The translations under genes and the position numbers were made by a program. Of a DNA stretch of 64,000 nucleotides, positions 22,411 through 33,999 are shown piece after piece. Source of the stretch: Glandiceps talaboti (taxonomy: Eukaryota; Hemichordata; Enteropneusta; Spengelidae); contig NC_135553.1 in the NCBI RefSeq assembly GCF_964340395.1, positions 26,031,449 to 26,095,448 of the forward strand, read 5' to 3'. Under the pieces are notes generated by a model that did no database searches, was not told the origin of the DNA, and saw only the letters and a program-made list of their open reading frames with translations. Positions within the stretch are counted from its first letter, which is position 1; each line of letters begins with the position of its first letter.

Positions 22411-22926
22411 TTATACACAACAAAGCTGCTTTTCTATACCTGCGTTGTCCTCCCCTGATGAAGACACAATATAACCTAGGTACTTTTTAATTTTAGTATT
22501 CACAAACTGCAGGGGTTTGCCATATGACAATATGTGGGGAATTCTACCCGGTTTCCAAGACCTTGCGAAAACAGCCATACATTCCGTTTTGGTAGTATGA
22601 AAGAATATCATGGTCATTTCCATAATGCTCGCAAATGCCTAATAGCAATTTGTGCAATGCTTTCGCTGAAGGACAATTCAAAACTAGATCATCTGCATAG
22701 AACAAGTGGTTTATGACAGTGTTTACCAAGCAACATCCAGCGCATGCCGACTGAAGCTTCATATTAAGATCATTGACATATACAGCAAAAAGCTTAGGTG
22801 AAAATTAATGCTACCTTGTCGCACACCATTACTAACATTGAAGGGGTTCGACACTGTGGAAGCCAAACATACAACAAATAAATGTTTGCTATTATACCAA
22901 TAATGTGCCAGATTTAAACTGAATGT
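22411..22926 (-). pseudogene. LINE reverse transcriptase, palm with YADD
   Basis: In two adjoining frames the minus strand gives SNPFNVSNGVRQGS (RT motif B), then HLFYADDLVLNCPS (catalytic YADD), then KTECMAVF and IKYLGY-like motifs typical of non-LTR RTs. The motifs occupy different frames with stops between, so the gene is dead. Confidence 0.85.
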
Positions 22927-24193
22927 CCTTCCGTAAGGGTATCGTCTTGCTATCATAAATATAATTCAAACCCCCTGTTCAAACCACACATTGCGCCCTC
23001 ACTGTGCACTGAATATATAGAGGCCAATGTAAAGGTCATCAGTGTTACTACAATTTTGCAAAGTAATACACATAGGCTAGATCATGAACAACAGTGTTGA
23101 AGACCAACAATTTCTTTCCGTAGGCTTATAGATTTCATAATATTGTTATAAATCATACTTTATTACACCTGATGAATGTGTTCAATGAAAGTGTATATTT
23201 CCAGAGATACTGCATTAATTACACGATCACATGGCTCACATCAAACAGCAGTAGCTTGATATTGGGAGAAATTGCAAAACAACAAGGTAAAATCAGAAAG
23301 TTTGACGTTAATATTACACTTCCTAAATTTATAATCGAAAATCTACGAGATTTAAATTGAATGCCTCCTGTAAGGGAATCACCAATTATGCAAATTACCA
23401 ATTAAAATGATATCAAAAAAAATATGGTAATGAATTTTTTTTTGACAAAGTCTAAGTGCTGACAATAATCAATTATGCAAAGAGCTCCCTAAATCTTTAG
23501 GTGAAATCAACGGCTTTTATAGTACAAATGCACTCTGTTACATTTAACGCATGTACTAAATATGGAAATTGAAGTATGCAGTCTAAAGATATTGCCTAAC
23601 TACCAAAACTCAAATTATTTATTAACAGTGTAAGGTACATAAGCAAACATTTTAGGATTCACATGACCTGTTATGGTTAAAGTATGTACGAATGGTACTG
23701 AAATTTAAGTATGCAGTCTTAAGACATAGCCTAATTAACGAAATTACACAAATTATTCTTTAACACTGTGAGGTACATCAAAAAATCACAGGACAAATGT
23801 ATTTTGTTATATTTAATGAATAGACTAAATTATATCGAAATCGAAGAATGTATTCTTAAGTTATAGCCTAAATACCGAAACTCATTAATTATGCAAATTA
23901 TTCATTAACACTGTCAGGTATATTAACAAATTGTATAGGCCACATACAATTTGTTATGGTTAATGTATGTACTGAATGGTATTGAAATTGAAGTATGCAG
24001 TCTTAAGATATAGCCTGCTGAAAACTGTTGATATGCAATGAGTCATTAAAATTTATTGGTTGTTTACCAAAACCTAATCAGATGTTCCTTTTCTCATAAG
24101 GAAGATATGTGCCAAATTTCATATCAATTGACCCGTAGAGAAAACGATGACACACACATTTCAGCCCTAATGTATCTCCTTCCTTACGAAAGG
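22927..24193. mobile_element. Insertion in the LINE RT with CCTTYCGTAAGG ends
   Basis: The RT reading is cut between a GIPSFIV-type motif (upstream side, 24200-24225) and an HYWYNSKHLFV-type motif (22850-22910). The intervening DNA starts CCTTCCGTAAGG (22927-22938) and ends CCTTACGAAAGG (24182-24193), inverted apart from one base. It is AT-rich and contains the tandem array at 23540-24030. A related end, CCCTTACGGAAGACATTCAG, occurs in inverted orientation at about 46193. No target duplication was recognised, so the boundaries are approximate. Confidence 0.45.
23540..24030. repeat. About 140 bp tandem repeat, 3-4 copies
   Basis: Recurring landmarks are GAAGTATGCAGTCTTAAGA, TATAGCCTAA, TTAATTATGCAAATTATTC and AACACTGT-AGGTACAT. 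The GAAGTATGCA word or its variants start near 23571, 23706, 23843 and 23990. A single inverted copy is at about 45772-45865. The octamer ATGCAAAT recurs in several copies. Confidence 0.8.
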
Positions 24194-25392
24194 AAAAAAT
24201 GAGAACTATAAATGATGGAATGCCCCTATCAATCAATTTTCTAAAAAATGTCCAATGATTTATCCCATCAAATACCTTTGTAGCATCTATGAAACACAAA
24301 TATACAGGTTTATTGTTAATTGTTATGTCTCTTGTAAAAATCCATAATTTCTTTGAGTACAAAAATACACATATCTGTAGAGTGATTACTTTTAAATCCA
24401 AATTGTAGATCTTTGGTTTCAATTCAAGTTACAATACATGATAAAATACACAATTCCAACAATTTCAAAATGGCCGTTACCAGTGCGTTAGGCCTATAAT
24501 TACCTGCTGATGAAAGGTCCTTTGACTTGTCTTTCACGGATGACAGGCGCTCCTGCCTCTGGCACTCGCTGATCAGTATGGGGTTATAGTATTGCTCTGG
24601 ATTGGAGTGAGGCAGTGACTTTAGTTTTAGATAAAACGTAGCAAAAAGGCACAAACGACTGTCGACAGTCCAACTATAACAGAATGGGTGTATGGCTCAC
24701 TAGCTTACTCACATCTGATAGCTGGTCCCTCAGCAATGTCGTTAAAGTATGAGCTGCATTAACCTGTTGTAAATAGCTTGTGTTGGCATAATCTCGAGGA
24801 TATTACAGTCGAGCAGTGTCAAAAGAGTTAAATCCAAATTGTAGATCACTGGTTTCAATTCAAGTTACAATACGTGATAAAATACACAATTCCAAAAATT
24901 TCGAAATGGCCATTACCAATTAATGCATGCAGTAGGCCTATAATTATCCACTTATGTAAGGTCCTTAGACCTGTCTTTCACTGTGGGACAAATAACTGCT
25001 TGCATAAACATTTCTTGTAAGTAACCATGGATGAAAATGCTAGTAAAACACATGCTCAAAATAACAGTAAGAATAGAGCCAGCATAATTCAGGTGCTCTG
25101 AGGCGATGCCATCATTACCACATGTTTTTCCTTTTTTCAAATTTGCTTGGTTTCACACTTTTAATCTCATTGGCAGTATAAACCACCATTGCATCATGAA
25201 AATCAACTCTGTTAAACAAGGACAAAACAAATGCTTTATCATGTAACTGCCGGTTTTGACAGAATTAAGTAGACTCTCATAATGCTTTTTCCACATCTTA
25301 GCAATATTACCATGACCACTACTACCATCCATCCTGGTTGGAAGAGTGGAATGGCCAGTTAGATTCTTATAGGTGCACAAATCATGTGGCAA
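24194..25392 (-). pseudogene. LINE linker and RT N-terminal region, decayed
   Basis: From 25392 downward: IAKMWKKHYESLLNSV (linker), then KGKTCGNDGIASEHLNYAGS (RT start), VKDRSKDL, a partly duplicated second block with VKDKSKDLSSAGNYRPNAL, then CFIDATKVFDGINHWTFF (RT motif A, catalytic Asp region) ending at GIPSFIV. Several frames and a local duplication of about 350 bp around the KDKSKDL motif (24480-24540 against 24950-24975) show decay. Confidence 0.8.
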
Positions 25393-25489
25393 AGCTTTAC
25401 TCCAATTAGAGGTTCAATTGGGGTTGTACATATTGTGCTGAGTAGGTTCTGCTTGAGTTTAACCATCTCAAATTGTCAATAGAATTCAC

Positions 25490-25735
25490 GAATTTGTATG
25501 CCATCTGGCCATAGTGCAGGATCACCAACTTTATCAGCAAAGTCCCATGTCCTTTCAATAAGGAAGGATTTATAAATGTGTCATATTTTATAGTGAGCTG
25601 TTCACAATTTACAGAAATCTGACACCGACTTTTGATGCTATACTTAACGTCATCAGGAGTCTTTGTTGGAGCAAATCTGCTGATGAAAAGTTTAAATGGT
25701 GGGTTCAGGCGAACAACCTTAATTGAGCATTCTTT
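25490..25735 (-). pseudogene. LINE ORF1 C-terminal fragment A
   Basis: The minus strand reads through an ORF1-tail segment that also occurs at 31821-32060 and 39138-39420, where it ends DPALWPDGILIRKFY and a stop. Here the end is PDGIQIREFY, and the copy carries indels relative to the others. Non-LTR ORF1 proteins often end in an RRM-like or zinc-knuckle region. I only recognise the family by its repetition next to endonuclease and RT sequence. Confidence 0.6.
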
Positions 25736-25788
25736 ACCTAGCCTCGCTGCCCCAATAAACTAATAATGTTTATGATATTTGCTTATGA

Positions 25789-26696
25789 TTAAGGTACACG
25801 GGGAAGAACCGCTGGTCGACCGCTGACGATTGCAGGCCCTTAGATCTGTAACAATTACTAACATACATTGTTGACTTCACATGCCACTCATATGGAAATT
25901 TGACTTTTAATTTTCATGAAACTTCGAATACAGACTTAAAAATACCTAGTGAATTGATGTATGAAAAAATAATTGCTCGGTGGAAGCGATTTTCTTTACC
26001 AAAACGTCAAATTTGGTCAAGATTTTGGGGAAAAAATGGTGAAAATTTCGGCGAGCATTTCCTGTAAATGTCCTTGGCATACACCCTGAACTGTGACCTA
26101 GACACATTCAAAACAACATACTCTATCGATGTTTGATAGAAAATAGGTGAATTTCCAATTAATTCTTTGTAAAAACTATGAAAATGGTCCATTTTTGAGT
26201 CCAAACGATGTCATTTTCAAGTCCCAGGCGAAATCACGTAAATCTGTAATGAGTGATCCGACTCCCACTAACACGCAAAGTTGGGTCAAAGGATTAGTTC
26301 GAACGTGGAAAAATCTTGCCGAACGAAGCCGAAGATGATGTGTTTTAATAAATATTCATGAGATGTTACGGGTGGCACAATGATAATGGAGTGGAATGCG
26401 AAAATAGGTCTCTGCATAACGGATCGCCCGATAGTGCATGAGTTGTGACATCGCGGGAATTTTAAAACATTAGTGCAGTAAATAAGATTTTTTTTGTCAG
26501 GAATGACAATTCTTGAGTATATTTTGGTAAAGGAGCAGGAACATTGGACTATCTGTTCCTCCTCTTTGACTGGCCGTGGTGGGACGTGAGCATGGACAAT
26601 TTGACATGTGCAAATAAAGTTCAAAGTCCAGAACACTTCGTGCTGTGTCGGATTACGTCGGAAATAGTCAAGGCGATTCTTCCCCGTGTACCTTAA
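25789..26696. mobile_element. TTAA-flanked non-autonomous DNA transposon, 900 bp
   Basis: The element at 25793-26692 has inverted termini GGTACACGGGGAAGAAYCGC (one mismatch in 20) and is bracketed by TTAA at 25789-25792 and 26693-26696. The paralogous empty site, GATTAAGGCAAAC, is present near 32116 in the next segmental unit. TTAA duplication is the hallmark of piggyBac-type transposases. The termini are not the classic CCYT form, so the superfamily is inferred from the target site. No transposase is encoded. Open frames at 26147-26338 and 26286-26636 have no recognised domain. Confidence 0.8.
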
Positions 26697-26974
26697 GGCG
26701 AACTAGAAAATAATTGAGCTCTCCGATATTCATCAGCTTAGGGGTACCAGTGTTCCCCCTTGACAACTTCAGCACCACTTAGGATGCATTATACAGCACA
26801 CAGGTGTATGTGACCCTTAATTGATACTATTTGTACAAGACTCTGAATGAATTCCTTTTTGGAGTTGGACGCCGAGCTTTCATGCTAGATGAGCAGTCGG
26901 AGACACGTTACAGTTATGCCATTGAAAGTAGAAAGAACGTGGTGGGTGGGGGTAGGGTGGGGTTGTAGGTGTGT

Positions 26975-26977
26975 ATA

Positions 26978-27017
<40 letters not shown>
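26975..27017. repeat. GT microsatellite
   Basis: GT dinucleotide array with a few interruptions. The orthologous positions in units 2 and 3 carry arrays at about 34199-34249 and 39717-39772. Confidence 0.95.
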
Positions 27018-27271
27018 TGAGTGTGTGTGTATGTGTGTATGTGTTCCGACAACAGTTTATGATATATAGTGTATACTTAGTTAGTTTCCCAAAGGGGACT
27101 ATTTGAATGGGTCCTGTCCGTCATCCGTAATGTACCATATGTCGCTCATGCAATATCCAATTTTAGTCAATCCTAGGAACAAAGATGACTTAACTCAAAA
27201 ACTGTAATAAATGAGACTCCATTCAAGTGTCTGTCCCCCTGGTTTGAGGTACAACACTTCTTTTGTAACAT

Positions 27272-27290
27272 TGACCTTTGACCTTGACCT
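27272..27290. promoter_or_regulatory. Nuclear-receptor-type half-site cluster (unit 1)
   Basis: TGACCTTTGACCTTGACCT holds three TGACCT half-sites. The first two form a perfect DR1 (AGGTCA-A-AGGTCA on the minus strand), the class bound by RXR, HNF4 and COUP-TF receptors. Similar stretches lie near 28229, 29421, 29936, 30145 and 30427. Whether any protein binds is unknown; they may simply be part of the repeat. Confidence 0.35.
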
Positions 27291-30200
27291 TCAAAGTCAT
27301 CTTTATTTGTTGCTAATTTCTTGAAATCATGTTCACATTATAGAAGGATATATACACAATGATTACTTTTTAAGTGTTCATTTCTTTATTAACCAAATCA
27401 TGGCCATATTTGGAGTATGTAACAAATCAATGTAATATGCTACATAACTCAAACCTCAAGGAATAGACTCATTCAAGTGTTTAACCCCTATGTAATCACT
27501 TGCAAACACCTTGGGTAGGTAATTCTATGACTCAAAAAAGTTATCCATAGTGAGTCCATTCAAATATCTACTCCATGTTATCAGGATTTAACCTCTCTTT
27601 AAAGATCTTGACCCACCATGGTCAAACCCACCATGTTGAATGTTGCATCATGGGAAAAGTGATAATAAATACTAATCTATTATTAGTATTTTAAACAATG
27701 TTGATACATTTTTTTGTAACCAGGAATGGTCAATTCATTGTTACCCTGACAATTGTGGGGGGTTAATTCTATAAGTAGCTCCAGATTAGGTATTATGATA
27801 ACCACAGATAACCACATAGTCCTTTGCATCTGAGCATGCTCAGTCTGGATTACAAGTTCCCTGTTGTGAAAATCAAGCTGTCTCTTGGATATTGCCTTGA
27901 TGCTTCATGGTATTTAGGTGTGATCAATATTTCATACATACATACATACTGCTTTAATATGTGTATCATATAATGGCGACCATATTTGTTGTGAAAATTC
28001 ACCATTTGTTTAATAATTCAAGAACAAAACAATCAGATACTGTTGTCCGCATATGCAGATCACTTTAATTGAAATCTGGAAGAGATGTTCTACAATTGAA
28101 CATCATATTTCATGACCTGTACAATGATATGACAATGATAGTCATATTAATAAAAAAAAATTACTCTTTTACATTGGGAGACCTCATTTGAGAGGTTATA
28201 CCCATGCTGTCTCATTACTACTGTCCAATAAGACTTTGACCTTGACCTTGACCTGTATATTCAATGTCAAATATTACAATAAAAAAAGTTAGAATAATGG
28301 GTATGTACACAAATGACATGCACAGGCCATTTTCAAGCAAACCTGGTAAAAATGACAGCACTGGTATGGAATTCAATGTATACACAATACTTTGCTTTGT
28401 TACCTTCACAATAATGACCATTTGAGTGGCCATATTTGTCAGAGAAATAATGTTTTGCTGCTAATGCTGGAAGCTTAATGGATAGAAATCTCATTTGAAT
28501 GTGTACATGTACACCCATGATGAAAATTCTGTGTGGGACCTGCCACAATTTTCACATACTATAGTACAAATGTATGTACATCACTTTACATGTAGTTCAT
28601 CCCAATAATGACATATTTTTCAGAAAAAAAATCAGAGCAGGAATAAGGAGAAACGTTTGGAGTATGTTGGGATGAAGGCTTGTTATATACCTAATAACAA
28701 ACTAACTAACCAGGTAACTTGCTAATGAACTAACTAACTAACTAATTAACTAACTAACTTCACAAGTTTCTCACAGACACATTTCAAACATATGTCTTTA
28801 TTCCTTTTCTGAATTTTTAAGACAAATGATGTTACTGCCTAAATTCCTTATTGTGGAGTAGACTAAAGTATCAGACAGTTGTGCCTGGTTTGGTCAAAAC
28901 TGGTCCATTCATCATTCAGAGATATACATGAATACTAGATATTTTGAATCTGACATACCTTTCAAGCTCAAGTTTAATGTTTCATTGAAAGTTCATCATG
29001 GATAACACAGTTTCAGACACTCAAATGACTATTTATTAAGCTGAAATAGTCAGCAGGGAAACATGTATTTTAATGACAAATATGGCCACCATTCGACCAC
29101 TTTTGCCAAGGTTACAAAACATTTGTAGTAATGTGCATATTTGGACAATTTGTCTTAACTTTTGTTGGAATAAGCAATCAGGTCAGACGTGTATGAGCAC
29201 TTTTTTTAGACTTAATACATAGACAGTCAGTCACCTTGACAAATTTTTTCTGTTAGCCAAGTATATGTGCTTGCTTTTCTTTCACTGCCAATATTTAGGA
29301 CTGTGATAATATAATACATTTTTACATAAGATTTGACTTAACTCAAAATCTGTAATACACGAGACTCCATTCAAGTGGCTACCCCCTATTATCAGGTACA
29401 ACATTTCTTTTGCAACATTGACCTTTGCCCTTGACCTTCAAGGCCAATTATTAAAATCAGAGACACATCTTTATTTTTCGCTAATTTCTTGAAATCATGT
29501 TCATATTGCAGAGGGAAAATATGGACAATGATTACTTTTTAAGTGCTCATACCGTTATGAACCAAATCACAGCCAAATCAATGTAACGGCGTCAGGCCAT
29601 AAGCCAAGCAAATGGGGTTTCACCTTACCTATCACTACAAATGTGATAATGCACCCTTACAAAACACCAAGGAGTAAATCATATCAGGCAAAGCTGAGCT
29701 TACTTTTCTATCAGTTGTTATCAGTTTTATTGACCCATTATCAGTGACATATTGCAAATAGCTTTAGAGATGCAAACAATTTTTATTATACCTGATCTAC
29801 AGTCTCATCAAGTTGGGTTTGTAGCATTTGAACGTCTAATAGGGGAAAACTGTCATGAGTCAGACCTCAATGAATAGACACATTCAAGTGTCTAACCCCA
29901 TATAATCACTTGCAAACACCTTGTAAGAAAGAGACCTTTGACCTTGACGTTGAAATTCTAGGTCAATTATCAAAATCAAGGTATTTTTTGCATATTTTGG
30001 TTGTCACAACTTTTAATTGAATGGTGGTCATGTTCGTGGTGAACAATGATAATTTTCTGCATAACTAAAAAATTCCAGTATCTTAAGACTCCATTCATGT
30101 GTCTAGCTCTATATTGTTAGGTGTAAATAATATTTTGAGACTTTGACCTTGACTTTGACATCCAGGGTTTTCGAAGGGCCTAAACCTTCTTTGTCAGTTT

Positions 30201-31640
30201 TCAAAATCAAGCTTTTTTTGACACATTCTTTTGACTCATGTTTACAAGTAATAGAAAGTAGTAACCACAAGCGTTGTTATTTTGGTATTCATACCACTTT
30301 CATCGAGTGACAATCATATTTGTAGTAATAAAATCTTGATTTACTGGATAAACTGTAAAACTTATAGTCTCCACTGAACTGTGTACTCCTATAGAGTGAG
30401 GTGTATGCTTTCTTTTCAGATATTGGCCTTTGACCTTGACATTGATCTTCAGGGTCAGTTATCACTTTACTTTCATATCTGACATCACAGATATTTAAAT
30501 CTGTTTACAGACAAAGAAAAAGTGTTGTATAGATATTATAAACATTATAACTAAAGGAAATAAATTTCAACCTATAATCAGAGAGAAGTAAAGTATTTGA
30601 GTGTGTTCTATGTCTTCAAGGAAAAATGTAGTTTGCCAGTTACTTAGCTCGTTAGAGTGAGTAGGTTGTAGAATAGACAGTTATATAGATACATGTAGGT
30701 AGATAGAACCAATAGCATTTGGTAGTTATGTTGTACATGTAGTTTATTTCCATTTCAAGGCCTCAGGCTCATTTGCAAAGAGATTACACTTCAAAATTTT
30801 AAGTCAAATCTATTAATGACACAAGGTTGGTTTAGCTGGAAGCTATGTATAGCACTGTAGGTATATTTATACAGTAGATACTGGTATATAGGCATAGATA
30901 GGTTTAGATTATAGGTATGTGTAGATAGTAGGTATTGTTATACAGCCATATATAGGTTTAATTTAATACAGGAGGTGTTGGTATATAGGCATATATAAGT
31001 TTAGCTTGTAGGTATATATATACAGTAGGTTTTGGAATATAGGCATAGATAGGTATACAGTTTATTGATGTAGGTATGTACAAATGTATAATATGATAGC
31101 TTATGTCAGTAGGGAATATGGTAGCAAGAGTGGATGATTGTGTTAGTGGGGTGGTTGGAGGGGTTGGGGGGAGGTGTTCTTTCTGCCTTCAGTAGTGTAA
31201 TCATGACATATCTCTGGGCTCTCATTCAGCATGTTAAGCTTGGCTGCACTTGCTCCAAAAATGGATTCATTTGGACTCCTGTGCAAATAGTGTCGGGGTC
31301 ATTACGTCTGTGTGATAGATTATGCATCCTAAGTGGTTGTTGGGCTCTTGATGGCTGGTCTATTTAGCCGTGTGGAGTCCATGGAGTCATGATGGGCAAA
31401 TTGTCATGTAAATGGTAAACATCTTATATATTTGTGTGACATGATGCAAAACGTGTAAATACATGTATATTACAAGTGCGCTTGAGTCCAAACTGGCCAA
31501 GTGTCATCTAGTATAACCATATATTTGTGGAATAAAAATGCAACATGGATCCTAGAAATGTGCAAATTTTTGTCACATGACATCATTAAATATTCAAAAT
31601 GGCCTCCAATATACTGAAATCATAGTTGATGACAGAAACT

Positions 31641-32150
31641 GTGACAAACATTGAAGTCCCTGTGAACCCTAGAAAGTAGCAAGAGTTCCGCTTTGGTCAA
31701 CCTATGTTGTTGAATATGTATGACGTCGTGTCTAAGTGTCACAAAGGGTTTTGACAGAGTCAAAGGATGATTTTATTGTGCGACAGTTTTAGGATGTAAG
31801 CCATAGTATCATGCAAATTGTCAATAGAATTTACGGATTAGTATTCCATCTGGCCATAGTGCAGGATCACAAACTTTATCAGCAAAGTCCTGCATTCTTT
31901 CAATCAGGAACGATTTATACGTGTCATATTTTGTAGTGAGCTGTTCACAATTTACAGAAATCTGACATCGACTTTTGATGTAATATGTGATGTCATCTGG
32001 AGTCATTGTGGGAGCAAATCTGCTGATGAAAAATTTAAATGGTGGGTTTGGGCAAACAACCTTAATTGAGCATTCTTCACCTAGCCTCGCTGCCCCAATT
32101 TTTATGATATTTGCCTTTGATTAAGGCAAACAAGAAAATATGCTTTCGGA
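31641..32150 (-). mobile_element. LINE remnant B (ORF1 tail, endonuclease start)
   Basis: Minus strand. The ORF1 tail contains TPDDITYYIKSRCQIS, a CEQLTTKYDTYKSFLI segment and DPALWPDGILIRKFY (32006-31821). It is followed toward lower coordinates by about 160 bp matching the start of the endonuclease region of remnant C. It then runs into the distal end of segmental unit 1. Truncated on both sides. Confidence 0.7.
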
Positions 32151-32201
32151 TGTTTATCAGCTTAGGGGTTCCAGTGTTCCCCCTTGAAAACGTGAGCACA
32201 A

Positions 32202-33999
32202 CTTAGGGACCGGTTAGTTTCTCCAGGCTGGGGGGGGGGGGGATCCTTAAATCAGGCCAACAAAAGTCACAGACCCCCCCCCCCCATCTGTAAAACCAAA
32301 AACATGCTGACCCCCACCCCCACCCCCCATATATAATATTCACATGACAGGTATTTCTTATTCGTGACTCAGTGTGTACTGTTTGACTGTCTTGCATCTA
32401 CTTTATAAGATCCCGGATGAGCACTATCATAATTATAATTATTGACTACACAGGGTAATATTCCAAAAGGAGTTTAATAGCATCTTGACAGTGAAAGGTA
32501 TGGGAAAGCTTGAGCAGGGAATATGTATATCTCTTATGGGGGTTGTAGAGGGTCTCCCTGAAGAAGTCCTGGAGGTTATCTACTCTGAAAAGTCAATTTT
32601 CAGACTATTCAGACCCTTTCAGACAATAATTTCGAAGCCTTAGTGACATGGGAAACTCATTTAAAACTTACATTTACGTTAGCGATTCAAAGCTTGGAAA
32701 TATTACTTCAAAGGCTATGAATAACCTAAATATTGCCTTATTAGAAGCAAAAAACTGTAGGTCTGCCAGGGGGAAAACCCCCAGGACTCTCTCACCCCCC
32801 AGAGGTCACTCGCACTCATGCATTCAACCAACAATCAGATGCACCAACAACCTTTTTACTGTCATAATGATATTAAACTTTTCTTAAATATTTTCACCCT
32901 ATTCTAATTTGAAATGATATTGTCCTTTATAAAAAGATGTGAAATGTTTGCCAAGGGAGTCTAAAATTGCCTTAAACTCCAAATCTCCCCTACCAATGAT
33001 ACAACCATTAGATGTGCTGACCTTTACTACATGTACCAGTATATAATGATGGCATTTAACCTTTTAAGAACATATTTCAATCCTGTGTAAGTTATAAAGA
33101 ATAGTTTCTGATACTTGATGGTGCTGTCTTGTAAAGCATGGATTGAATTATTGCTTGAAAGGGTCTGAATAGCCTAAGTATTGGCTTTAAAAGTAAACAT
33201 TCTCCAGGGCTTCTCGAGGGAGACCCATTGGACCCCCCACATTAGGTGAACATCATATCCCAGTCTCAAGCTCTTCCCCTCTTACTGTCAAGAAGCTATC
33301 AGAGTATATTTCAAAAGTATTTCAACCCTATGTAGTTGCTTTTCACATGTTGGTGTTGTCTTAATAGTAAAGTCACTGGTATGTTAGAGAATTTTAGGTG
33401 GTCATACCTAGTGTATAATAGAAACTGGAATCTGATGAGATGTGATGATTTGTAGTGTCAATAACATGTAGTGTCCAAAATAGAAAGTGTATTAATCCCT
33501 TCTGACAAGTTCATACTGACGAGTAGACCAATTTAGATTAACTTCTTTTGTAAACTATCTATGAAGATTAGTATTACGAAACCTTCAAGTTCACTTTTGC
33601 CCCAAAGTGCAATATAAGGGTAGCACTGATTGTGAAACAGCCAAGCATTTACACGACATGTTCTGTAACTAGTGTGGTAGCTGCATGTAGGTAATACATG
33701 TATATGTATATGTATAGTTATGTTTGAACTAATAAGTGATTATTAAAGAATTCATGTAAGAAACAGGGATAAGAACAAATATTTACATGTACCACTTTTC
33801 AGACAAGGCTATATGCCATTGTAGAAAAGGGTTTTTTCTTCCATCACAATCCAAAACACAATGACCCCCCCCCCCCCGATCCACAATTTTGAAAACAGCA
33901 TGACACTCCCTACTGCCAATTTCAAAAACAGAGTGGCCCCTACAAATCCACAGCCCCCCCCCCCCCCAACTAAGCCGAAGAAACTGACCGGTCCCTTGG
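32202..33999. mobile_element. 1.79 kb DNA element with GGACCGGT termini
   Basis: The element at 32207-33994 begins GGACCGGTTAGTTTCT and ends with the near-exact inverse (AGAAACTGACCGGTCC), each followed inward by poly-G or poly-C. Flanks CTTAG (32202-32206) and CTTGG (33995-33999) fit a 5 bp target duplication with one later change. The uninterrupted site ACTTAGGATGCATTATAC is present in segmental units 1 (26775) and 3 (39508), so the insertion is unique to unit 2. No transposase was found. A 79-codon frame at 32648-32887 is unrecognised. Poly-C tracts at 32274-32285, 33865-33877 and 33954-33967 are symmetric subterminal features. Confidence 0.75.

Larger units (their letters stand above)
22411..25735 (-). 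mobile_element. LINE remnant A (ORF1 tail, linker, RT)
   Basis: A non-LTR retrotransposon remnant read on the minus strand from high to low coordinates: ORF1 tail at 25735-25490, post-endonuclease linker from 25392, RT start, then the RT palm. The endonuclease block present in remnant C (37740-39440) is deleted here between about 25490 and 25445. About 1.27 kb of other DNA (22927-24193) interrupts the RT. CR1/L2-like by domain order (ORF1, AP-endonuclease, RT), but the clade is not proven. Confidence 0.8.
26710..31640 (+). repeat. Segmental repeat, unit 1 (longest copy)
   Basis: Begins with GATATTCATCAGCTTAGGGG and continues through GACTCTGAATGAATTCC, a GT microsatellite, many TGACCTTTGACCTTGACCT-type stretches, a TATAGGCATAGATAGG-rich segment and GTGGAGTCCATGGAGTCATG, then runs into LINE remnant B. 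Units 2 (33995-36990) and 3 (39430-41820) repeat the same order in shorter form. No gene-like frame is shared between the copies. The region is non-coding as far as I can see. Confidence 0.85.
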
